Source: an uncultured Rikenellaceae bacterium (GTDB taxonomy: Bacteria > Bacteroidota > Bacteroidia > Bacteroidales > Rikenellaceae). Taken from it: a stretch of DNA of 64,000 nt. Position 1 is the first letter of the stretch. Each line of letters opens with the position of its first letter. Made by a program: the position numbers and the translations under genes. This document shows positions 17,511-24,709 of this stretch, one piece after another. Location: contig CAJTLO010000003.1 in NCBI GenBank assembly GCA_910577285.1, positions 188,774 to 252,773 of the forward strand, given 5' to 3'. Under the pieces are notes generated by a model that saw only the letters and a list, made by a program, of their open reading frames with translations, was not told the DNA's origin and did no database searches.

Positions 17511-18056
17511 ATGGCAGAGAAAGATATACGATCCGGTGTACAGCTACCGGAGGAGCGTCCCGTCGACGAGGGGACGTTCGGAGCGAAAGACGAAGGGACC
17601 GCCCGGGCGGCGGACGATGCGGCGACGGAACGCACGGCCCCCTGGTGGAAACGTTTGCTCGCGTGGGGGGAGAGGATCGGGGCGCCCGTGTGGAAACGGC
17701 TGCGCAAGTTCATCTCGGTACCTTTCCTCGTCATGTTGCTGCTCTCCTTTTCGTTGTGGTATGCCATTAAGCTGGGATACACCTATCAGGCCGAAATTCC
17801 GGTTTCCGTGAATGTCGACGGACGTGTGTTCGAGGTGAACTGCATGGTGGAGGGGCAGGGAACGCGTCTGTTCGCCAAGCGCCATTCCAAAGGGAAACCG
17901 CTGGAGCTCAGTTGGAGCGACCTGGACGTATCGCCCTCGGCGATCAATCCGGGGTGGGTGGTCATATCGCCCTATTCGTTGCAGAATGCGATCTCGGCCC
18001 GCAATACCGATATAAAGTTCCTCTCCGTCGGTCCGATCCCCGAAATAGAGTTATGA
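17511..18056 (+). CDS. YbbR/CdaR-like single-pass membrane protein
   Basis: A 181-residue protein: a charged cytoplasmic segment (1-65), one membrane helix (ISVPFLVMLLLSFSLWYAI, about 68-86) and an extracytoplasmic beta-rich part (YQAEIPVSVNVDGRVFEVNCMVEGQG). This matches the short YbbR-like protein that precedes coaE in many Bacteroidota; its function is unknown there. The stop overlaps the coaE start (ATGA), so translation is coupled. The family call is inferred from context and the strand pattern more than from a diagnostic motif. Confidence 0.65.
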   Translation: MAEKDIRSGVQLPEERPVDEGTFGAKDEGTARAADDAATERTAPWWKRLLAWGERIGAPVWKRLRKFISVPFLVMLLLSFSLWYAIKLGYTYQAEIPVSVNVDGRVFEVNCMVEGQGTRLFAKRHSKGKPLELSWSDLDVSPSAINPGWVVISPYSLQNAISARNTDIKFLSVGPIPEIEL

Positions 18057-18661
18057 GTGGCCGCGCCCCGTTGAAAGTAGGCGTTACCGGCGGCATAGGC
18101 AGCGGCAAGAGTGTCGTGTGTCGTCTGCTGGCCATGCTGGGCGTTCCGGTCTACGATTCCGATGCGCAGGCCCGGCAGCTCATGTCGTCCGATCCTTCGT
18201 TGGTCGCCGCCATTCGGGAGCGGTTCGGCGCGGAGAGTTATCGGGACGGGGAGCTCGACCGGAAATACCTCGCATCGAGGGTGTTCGGCAATCCGGTGGC
18301 GCTCGCCGCCCTGAACAGGATCGTACACCCCGCGGTGATCGCCGATTTTCTCCGGTGGGCCGGGGAGTGCGGTGCGGAGTATGTCGTGGTGGAGAGTGCG
18401 GTACTCTTCGAGAGCGGACTTGCCGGTGCGGTGGACGAGATCGTCGCCGTATCGTCGCCGGAAGAGCTGCGGGTGGAGCGTGCCGTCCGTCGCGACCGGA
18501 GTTCGGAGGAGGAGGTTCGGGCCCGTATCCGCAGCCAGATGGATGATGCGGAGCGGGAGGCCTTGGCCGGACATGTGGTCGTCAATGACGAGAGGAGCCT
18601 GCTTTGGGAGCAGGTGTTGCGCCTCGATGCGCTTTTCGGGGGACGCCGTGCGGGAGAGTGA
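18053..18661 (+). CDS. coaE: Dephospho-CoA kinase
   Basis: A 202-residue P-loop kinase catalysing the last step of coenzyme A synthesis. It starts VGVTGGIGSGKSVVCRLLAMLG (Walker A GGIGSGKS), followed by VPVYDSDAQAR (the conserved DAD-like region binding the pantetheine moiety), LNRIVHPAV and VVVESAVLFESGL. RAVRRDRSSEEEVRARIRSQ is the lid region. The start is the ATG that overlaps the preceding stop; the frame is open further upstream but the family start is here. folP begins 10 nt after its stop. Confidence 0.94.
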   Translation: MSGRAPLKVGVTGGIGSGKSVVCRLLAMLGVPVYDSDAQARQLMSSDPSLVAAIRERFGAESYRDGELDRKYLASRVFGNPVALAALNRIVHPAVIADFLRWAGECGAEYVVVESAVLFESGLAGAVDEIVAVSSPEELRVERAVRRDRSSEEEVRARIRSQMDDAEREALAGHVVVNDERSLLWEQVLRLDALFGGRRAGE

Positions 18662-18671
18662 AAAGAAGACG

Positions 18672-19532
18672 ATGGAGATGGAGAGCAACGTGAAAACGAT
18701 AAGAGTCGGCGACAGGATATTGGACCTGAGCCGTCCGGCGGTGATGGCGATCGTGAATGTGACCCCGGACTCGTTCTTCGCCGGCAGCAGGACGGCGGAA
18801 GCCGGTGCCGTGCGCGAACGTGTGCGCAGGGCCGTCGCCGAGGGGGCGTCGATCATCGACGTGGGAGGTTACTCCTCCCGCCCGGGGGCGGCCGATGTGC
18901 CTGCCGAAGAGGAGTTGCGGCGGGTTTCGCTGGCGGTGGAGGCTGTGCGCGACGAGTATCCGGAAACCCTCGTGTCGGTCGATACCTTTCGGGCGAGTGT
19001 GGCCGAGGGGGTGATGGCGCGTTTCGGTCCGTGTATCGTGAATGACATATCGGCCGGCGAGCTCGACAGCGGTATCATGGAGGTCGCCGCCCGTTACGGG
19101 GTGCCTTATATCGCCATGCATATGCGGGGAACGCCCGCCGACATGCAGGGGCGTACCGCCTATGGCGATATTGTGGGCGAGGTTGCCGGCTACCTGGCAG
19201 GGAGGCTGGAGGCGGCCCGCAGGGCGGGGGTACGCGATGTGGTGCTCGATCTCGGTTTCGGGTTTGCCAAGACTACCGCACAGAATTACGAACTGCTCGG
19301 CGGAATGCGGGAGATCGCTGCGCTCGGTTGTCCGCTGCTGGCCGGTATCTCGCGCAAATCGATGATATACAAAGTGCTCGATACGGTGCCGGAAGAGGCG
19401 CTGAACGGAACGACGGCGCTCCATTGGGAGTGCCTACGGCAGGGAGCCGATCTGTTGCGGGTGCACGATGTCGCACAGGCCGTGGAGGTCGTGCGGCTTT
19501 TCGGTTTTTACAGGGAACATGGAAACATATAA
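18672..19532 (+). CDS. folP: Dihydropteroate synthase
   Basis: A 286-residue TIM-barrel enzyme joining p-aminobenzoate to dihydropterin pyrophosphate in folate synthesis, and the sulfonamide target. [15 protein letters not shown] is the first pterin-site signature; [13 protein letters not shown] is the second (the loop that contacts sulfonamides); [21 protein letters not shown] and [10 protein letters not shown] follow, with GISRKSMIY near the C-terminus. Two ATGs six bases apart (18672 and 18678) are possible. Its 3' end abuts lolD. Confidence 0.95.
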   Translation: MEMESNVKTIRVGDRILDLSRPAVMAIVNVTPDSFFAGSRTAEAGAVRERVRRAVAEGASIIDVGGYSSRPGAADVPAEEELRRVSLAVEAVRDEYPETLVSVDTFRASVAEGVMARFGPCIVNDISAGELDSGIMEVAARYGVPYIAMHMRGTPADMQGRTAYGDIVGEVAGYLAGRLEAARRAGVRDVVLDLGFGFAKTTAQNYELLGGMREIAALGCPLLAGISRKSMIYKVLDTVPEEALNGTTALHWECLRQGADLLRVHDVAQAVEVVRLFGFYREHGNI

Positions 19533-19533
19533 G

Positions 19534-20187
19534 ATGATAGAGGCGGCGGACGTGCGCAAGAGCTACGGGTCGCTGGAGGTGTTGAAAGGGGTTTCGTTGA
19601 GCGTATGCCGCGGCGAGGTGGTGTGTATCGTGGGAGCGAGCGGAGCGGGAAAAACCACGCTGCTTCAGATACTCGGAACGCTCAGTGGCGCCGACAGCGG
19701 TAGCATACGCATCGACGGTATTCCTGTGGAGCGGCTCGCCGACCGGGAGCTCTCCGATTTCCGCAACCGCCGGATCGGGTTCGTGTTCCAGTTCCACCAT
19801 CTGCTGCCCGAATTCACCGCTTTCGAGAATGTCTGCATGCCGGGTTACATCGGTCGCCGCGACCGGGCTGAGGTGGAGGCCTATGCCAAGGAGCTGCTGG
19901 GCATGTTGGGACTCCGACACAGGGAGCATCATAAGCCTGCGGAGCTCTCCGGAGGGGAACAGCAACGGGTGGCCATTGCGCGTGCGCTTATTAATTCGCC
20001 CTCCGTGCTGTTGGCCGACGAGCCGTCGGGTAACCTCGACTCGAAAAACCGCGAGGAGATCCATCGTCTTTTTTTCGAGCTGCGCGACCGTTTGGGGCAG
20101 ACGGTGGTGATCGTGACACACGATGACGGGCTGGCCCGGATGAGCGACCGACGCATTGTGATGAGCGACGGCCTTATCGTCGAGTGA
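19534..20187 (+). CDS. lolD: LolD-like lipoprotein-release ABC transporter ATPase
   Basis: A 217-residue ABC ATPase: Walker [10 protein letters not shown] (34-42), Q-loop [10 protein letters not shown], signature LSGGEQQRV (138-146), Walker B VLLADEP (158-164) and an H-loop THDD. The FQ.H.LLPEF.A.EN stretch is typical of the LolD/MacB group, which power extraction of lipoproteins or substrates across the envelope. The membrane partner is not in the window. The ATG at 19534 is one base after the folP stop and matches the usual family start ([12 protein letters not shown]); an in-frame ATG at 19519 would overlap folP. Confidence 0.85.
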   Translation: MIEAADVRKSYGSLEVLKGVSLSVCRGEVVCIVGASGAGKTTLLQILGTLSGADSGSIRIDGIPVERLADRELSDFRNRRIGFVFQFHHLLPEFTAFENVCMPGYIGRRDRAEVEAYAKELLGMLGLRHREHHKPAELSGGEQQRVAIARALINSPSVLLADEPSGNLDSKNREEIHRLFFELRDRLGQTVVIVTHDDGLARMSDRRIVMSDGLIVE

Positions 20188-20467
20188 CGGTGGAATGAAT
20201 CGCAGGGAATCGGGCCGCGTTTGGCGCTCTCCAGTCGGTTTGCTGGTGCTCCGATCGGGTTGTTTCGACTCCGTCTGTTGTTGCATAGGGTGGCGCGGGT
20301 GTACGGAAAGGGAGGATTTCTTTGGGGGATTGTTAAAGCCAGGTGCCTTGCATTGTTCCGGAGCGGCGTGTTCGGCGGATTGGCGGAGGAGCGGGTTTCT
20401 TATCCGGATTTTTTCGTGTTAAGTATTTGAAAACCTTTCGGTTTTCGGGGCGCGTGGCGGCGAGGTA

Positions 20468-20509
20468 ATCTATAAGTTGGGGATTGTGTTTCTTCCGTGC
20501 AGGGTGTGC
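20468..20509 (+). repeat. Degenerate direct repeat, copy 1
   Basis: This copy resembles 20613-20652. The last 19 nt (TCTTCCGTGCAGGGTGTGC, 20491-20509) are identical to 20634-20652, and the upstream parts share a TATAA..TTGGGG core. Function unknown. Confidence 0.5.
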
Positions 20510-20612
20510 GGGGAGATGCGGGAATCGCTCGTTTTATTCGGCTTCAGTTGTGTTGAGTGCTTAAATCCTTTTGCTTATTGGATTGTGTGACGACGAGCGG
20601 TATTCCCGGTCA

Positions 20613-20652
20613 ATTATAAATTTGGGGTTATTTTCTTCCGTGCAGGGTGTGC
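20613..20652 (+). repeat. Degenerate direct repeat, copy 2
   Basis: Second copy of the sequence at 20468-20509, 143 nt downstream, with a perfect 19-nt 3' core and a diverged TATAA/TTGGGG 5' part. No third copy was seen. Confidence 0.5.
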
Positions 20653-20969
20653 AAGAGCTGCGTACATTGTTGGCAATAAGCGTTTTCTCGGGGAATGTTA
20701 GGGCGCTTTTATCGCGGTGGTTGACCTCCCTCGCGCGCGGGCTATGTGCTTTTTCCTGCTTTATCGAGCCGCAATTTATTCGTATTCCCGTCCAACAGCC
20801 TGAACGGAAACTATCACGATACTGAACGAAGAGAAAGACCGTTTTACCGATCTTCTCCTCGTACGGTATCGCGCCACAACAGCTGGGCGTCGCGGATTCT
20901 CGGTGCCGCAACAGCGACCTTTCGGCCGGTTCTGTTGCGAATTGCAGCGGACTCCATCGTTTGTTCCCA

Positions 20970-21381
20970 AGATGAAATGGTCTTGATTCTACATCAAACC
21001 ACAACTACTCATCATACCTCTTTAGAAGCTATGGGGAGTGTGTATCATTTATTTATCGAACTCAACCGGAATGTTTCGCCATAACCGGAAGAGGGCATAT
21101 GTTTGTATCTCGATCAACATCTTTCGTCGGCACCCCTTATCGAAAGTGCCGGGTTCTGTCTTATTCCTACCTGCATCGAACCACACCGGAATGGGGTAAT
21201 TTCCTCAACTACCTGCCGTGGTGTTTTTGTTCTTCTACGTCAAATCACAACTGATCTGTCCGCCTGTTTTACCGAGTGTTGTTGTATCTTATAGTCTTTC
21301 TACATCAAACCACAACAATCCATAGCTATTGATTTTTATGATACTGTTGTATCTTATAGTCTTTCTACATCAAACCACAAC
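20970..21381 (-). CRISPR. Small, decaying CRISPR array (type II-C-like repeat), no cas genes nearby
   Basis: Two identical 36-nt repeats occupy 21281-21316 and 21346-21381. In the likely crRNA orientation (minus strand) each reads GTTGTGGTTTGATG... ending ...AAGATACAAC. They are separated by a 29-nt spacer (21317-21345). A third, degenerate repeat at 21216-21251 keeps about 23 of 36 positions and lies exactly one 65-nt period to the left (spacer 21252-21280, 29 nt). A more eroded one lies at about 21151-21186. Further left, 20987-21005 has a 19-nt perfect match (TTCTACATCAAACCACAAC). Intact repeats at the right end and eroded ones to the left suggest a leader on the right. A 36-nt repeat with GTTGTG/ACAAC ends and 29-30-nt spacers is usual for type II-C systems. 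Confidence 0.8.
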
Positions 21382-21677
21382 CTCAGGGGCGCAATGTGTT
21401 GTTTTTTGCGTAGTTACACGTATGTATGGACGGTGCGATACGCTGCGCGGTACGTTGAAGAAGTCGGTCCGATGCGATTTTTCTCTTCGTAAACATAAGG
21501 AACTGCCGTTGCTGTGGCCGTCTGCACCGGTCGGATGAAACGATCCGGCAGGTAGCGGGGAACCGTTTGGCTACGGCAATTCACCCGACGTGATGGTCGC
21601 TATTTTCAACCGAGCTCGAATAGGGTTGCGGGCATCGGCTCGGCTTGCATTCGAGCGACGTTATGCGTCGGTGGTGT

Positions 21678-21695
21678 CAAATATATGCAAATATA
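21678..21695 (-). promoter_or_regulatory. Two overlapping-phase TATATTTG boxes facing the CRISPR array
   Basis: On the minus strand TATATTTG occurs twice, at 21678-21685 and 21688-21695. Both match TAnnTTTG and point toward the array about 300 nt away. They could drive array transcription, but the distance is long and no -33 element is clear. Confidence 0.3.
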
Positions 21696-22185
21696 ACAAA
21701 ATTCTATTTGCAGAAGCACGAAAGTGCCTGTCGGCCTGCAGGGGCGGTGCACGTTCGCGGAGCGATAGAGGTACGAGGGCGAGGGCAATGGTAATTCACC
21801 CGGCACGAATAGAGGTGCTATGTGCAACGAAGCTCGAAACTTTGTTTCGGGAGAGGGGAGTTGCAGGGGCGCATTTTAGGAGGTGAGGCCGGAAAGGGAA
21901 GTATTGAGTTTCGGGGAAATCGGACAGGGCGAGGGGGCGGCGGTGTGCTTCGGGAAGTGGATTTTCGTTTTGCTCTCCTTTTTGTGTCTTTCTCGGATTC
22001 CGCATACGGCCGCATAGGGGGCTCAGAGCTCATTTCGTAAGAGAACCGGATCGGTAGCGGGGTATGGTTGCATCGTGGGAAGTCGAGCGAACCGGGACGT
22101 GGCAAGGGTTCGCTTCGGGGCCGAATCAATGGCTGCAAGGTTGTGTTCCGGTTGGCTGGCCGCAGGCATAGATCGCGTTTTGGCC

Positions 22186-22399
22186 GGGATGCGGGATGTC
22201 TGCCGGTGGCGGAGTGCGTTTAGGCTGGGATGCGAGATGTGTGCCGGTGGCGAGGTGTGTCTCGGTCAGGATGCGGGATTTCTGCCGGTGGCGGAGTGCG
22301 TTTCGGCCGGGATGCGGGATGTCTGCCGGTGGCGAGGCGTGTTTCGGAGGGGATGCGGGATGTCTGCCGGTGGCGGGGCGTGTTTCGGAGGGGATGCGA
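22186..22399 (+). repeat. 41-bp tandem repeat, five full copies plus a partial
   Basis: Copies start at 22186, 22227, 22268, 22309 and 22350, each exactly 41 bp, with a partial sixth at 22391. Each opens GGGATGCGGGATGTCTGCCG-like and continues GTGGCGGAGTGCGTTTCGG with a few substitutions. Since 41 is not a multiple of three, the frame changes with each copy, so this is not a coding repeat. Confidence 0.9.
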
Positions 22400-22447
22400 A
22401 ACGGAGGCAGGCGCACGGTCGGCTTTTCATGAGGCGTAGCGACGACA

Positions 22448-22478
22448 AAGGGGAAGCTGCTTGTGCAGGCTTCCCCTT
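22448..22478 (-). terminator. Hairpin downstream of the M3 peptidase gene
   Basis: A perfect 10-bp stem (AAGGGGAAGC / GCTTCCCCTT) with an 11-nt loop starts 26 nt past the stop on the minus strand. Only a short T-containing tail follows. Confidence 0.55.
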
Positions 22479-22503
22479 CTCGATCGATGCGGCTTGTGGC
22501 CGG

Positions 22504-24618
22504 TTATTTCAGAATCTTGTCGATGAGCGCTTTGGTTTCGGGCTTGTGGCCGCGGAACCTCACGTAGAGCGTCATGGGGTGTTCGCTGCCTCCTTTGGAG
22601 AGGATGTTCTCACGGAACGAACCGGCGACATCGCTGTTGAAGATGCCCTTTTCCTCGAAGAGCGAGAAGGCGTCCGCTTCGAGCACCTCCGCCCATTTAT
22701 AGCCGTAGTACCCTGCCGCATAGCCCCCGCCGAAGATGTGGGAGAAGGCGGGCGACATGGCCGTGCCGCTGATGTAGGGCGTGATGCGGGTAGGCTCGGT
22801 GGCCGTACGTTCGAACTCCTCTACGCTGACGGCGACGGGTTCGGTGATGGTGTGCCATGCCATGTCGTTCATGGCGAAGCTCAGCTGCCTCACGTTGCCA
22901 TAGGCTGCCAGGTAGTTTTTGGCGGCCACGATCTTGTCGATCAGCTCCTGCGGCATCTTCTCACCGGTCTTGTAGTTTACGGCGAACAGGTCGAGGAACT
23001 CCTTCTCGGTAGCCCAGTTCTCCATGATCTGCGAGGGCAGTTCGACGAAATCCTGGTAGACGCCCGTGCCCGTGAGCGACGCGTATTTCCCTTCGGCGAA
23101 GAGGCCGTGGAGGCAGTGTCCGAACTCGTGGAGGAAGGTTTCGAACTCGTCGAAGGTCAGCAGCGACGGCGTCGAGGAGGTCGGTTTGGTGAAGTTGCCG
23201 CACAGGGTGACGATGGGGCGCACCTCCGTGCCGTCGGCCTCGGTGTACATCGGGCGGTAGTTGGTCATCCATGCGCCGCCGCGTTTGGTGGCACGCGGGA
23301 AGAAGTCCATGTAGATGATACCCGTGAGCGAACCGTCGGCTTCATGCACCTCGTAAGCCACCACGTCGGGATGGTAGACGGGGATCTCCTTGTTGGCTAC
23401 GAACGTGATGCCGTAGAGTTTCTCGGCCAGGTTGAAGATGCCTTTCTTTACGCTCTCCAGCTCGAGGTACTGCTTGACCTCCTCGTTGCTGATGGCGTAA
23501 CGGTCGTTTTTGTATTTCTCGCTGACATAGCTCCAGTCCCAGGGCATGAGCTGGAAGTCCGCACCGTAGAGGCCGCTTTCGATGGCATAGCGCTGGAGGG
23601 TGGCGACCTCGTCGAGCGCCCGGTCTTTCGTCGCGGTCAGCAGTTCGTCGATGAATGCGTTCACCGTGGCCACATTACCGGCCATCTTCTCTTCCAGTAC
23701 GTAGGCGGCGTAGTTCGGATAGCCGAAAAGTTCGGCCAGTTCGAGACGCAGTTCGGCGATGCGCTTGGCGATCCCGCAGTTGTCGTGGTCCCCGATGGCG
23801 CGGGTGTTGGAAGCCCTCCAGAGCTTCTCTTTCAGCTCCCTGTCGCTGGAGTAGGTCATGAACGGGGCGTAGCTGGCCATCTGTAGCGTGATGGTCCAGC
23901 CCTCTTCGCCGCGGGCGGCCGCTTCGTCGGCCATGCTCTCCCTGACGAAAGCAGGCAACTCGGCCACCTTGGCGGAGTCTGCCGTGGGGATGTTGAGCGT
24001 GAAGGCGTTGGTGGCTGCCAGCACGTTCTGCTCGAACTTCAGCGACAGCGTCGAGAGTTCGCTCGTGATGGCGCGGTAGCGCTCCTTGCCCGCCTCGTCG
24101 AGACCGGCACCGCCGCGGATGAAGCTCTTATAGGTTTTGTCGAGCAGCATGGAGTCCTGCGTGTCGAGGTCGTAGGCGGCACGGTTGTCGTAAACGCTCT
24201 TCACCCGTTCGAAAATCACAGGGTTGAGGTAGATGTCGTTGGTGTACTCTACGAGTTGGGGCTGGAGCCGTTCGGCGATCGCTTCCATTTCGTCGGAGGT
24301 TTCGGCTCCCTGAAGGGCGAAGAAGATAGTCGCCACGGTGTTGAGTCGGCTTCCGCTACGCTCCAGTGCCACGATGGTGTTGTCGAACGTGGGCGGTTCG
24401 GGGTTCCGGACGATCGCTTCGATGTCGGACCGCGCTTCGGCGAGGGCCACATTGAAGGCGGGCTCGTAGTGTTCGATCTTTATCTTGTCGAATTGCGGTG
24501 TCCCGTAAGGAGTGGTCGGTGTTGTCAGGAGCGGGTTGTTCTCCGTAGAGTCGCCCCGGTGACATGCTGTCGCAGCGAATGCCATGATGGTAAGTGGAAT
24601 GATGATTGACTTTTTCAT
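22504..24618 (-). CDS. dcp: M3-family metallopeptidase (peptidyl-dipeptidase Dcp-like), lipoprotein
   Basis: A 704-residue zinc peptidase. The N-terminus MKKSIIIPLTIMAFAATACHRG is a lipoprotein signal with Cys19 after FAATAC. The long helical N-lobe is followed by the catalytic HEFGHCLHGLF motif (His497, Glu498, His501) and the downstream ELPSQIMENWATE region holding the third zinc ligand. The family removes dipeptides from the C-terminus of short peptides. The lipobox suggests attachment to the envelope rather than the cytoplasmic location of E. coli Dcp. It is transcribed leftward after lptD with a 91-nt gap. Confidence 0.92.
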   Translation of the reverse strand: MKKSIIIPLTIMAFAATACHRGDSTENNPLLTTPTTPYGTPQFDKIKIEHYEPAFNVALAEARSDIEAIVRNPEPPTFDNTIVALERSGSRLNTVATIFFALQGAETSDEMEAIAERLQPQLVEYTNDIYLNPVIFERVKSVYDNRAAYDLDTQDSMLLDKTYKSFIRGGAGLDEAGKERYRAITSELSTLSLKFEQNVLAATNAFTLNIPTADSAKVAELPAFVRESMADEAAARGEEGWTITLQMASYAPFMTYSSDRELKEKLWRASNTRAIGDHDNCGIAKRIAELRLELAELFGYPNYAAYVLEEKMAGNVATVNAFIDELLTATKDRALDEVATLQRYAIESGLYGADFQLMPWDWSYVSEKYKNDRYAISNEEVKQYLELESVKKGIFNLAEKLYGITFVANKEIPVYHPDVVAYEVHEADGSLTGIIYMDFFPRATKRGGAWMTNYRPMYTEADGTEVRPIVTLCGNFTKPTSSTPSLLTFDEFETFLHEFGHCLHGLFAEGKYASLTGTGVYQDFVELPSQIMENWATEKEFLDLFAVNYKTGEKMPQELIDKIVAAKNYLAAYGNVRQLSFAMNDMAWHTITEPVAVSVEEFERTATEPTRITPYISGTAMSPAFSHIFGGGYAAGYYGYKWAEVLEADAFSLFEEKGIFNSDVAGSFRENILSKGGSEHPMTLYVRFRGHKPETKALIDKILK

Positions 24619-24709
24619 TTATAAAGTTGATGAAAGGTTTTTTTCGTTGTCGGGCGTGTGCGGAGCCGTGCCGGAGGACGGCGTACCGTCGGGCGGGTTC
24701 TTCCCCGCA

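Larger units (their letters stand above)
20188..22503. other. 2.3-kb gene-free island
   Basis: Between lolD and the convergent M3 peptidase gene lies the longest non-coding stretch of the window. It contains a pair of related 44-nt sequences near 20468 and 20613, a decaying CRISPR array (20970-21381), two TATATTTG boxes on the minus strand (21678-21695) and a 41-bp tandem repeat (22186-22399). Open frames are short and have no family features. No cas gene or recognisable remnant was found. The AT content of 20560-21800 is higher than in flanking genes. Confidence 0.6.

Noticed and set aside
20561-21004. Minus-strand ORF of 147 codons ending in the left CRISPR-like repeat
   Set aside because: It starts inside the eroded repeat and has no recognisable domain, so it is more likely chance than a gene.
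22126-22416. Minus-strand ORF of 96 codons with a Pro/His-rich repeat
   Set aside because: It is produced by reading through the 41-bp tandem repeat; the unit length is not a multiple of three, so the peptide repeat is irregular.
22075-23886. Plus-strand ORF of 603 codons through the tandem repeat into the M3 peptidase region
   Set aside because: Its start is in the 41-bp repeats and the rest is antisense to the peptidase gene.
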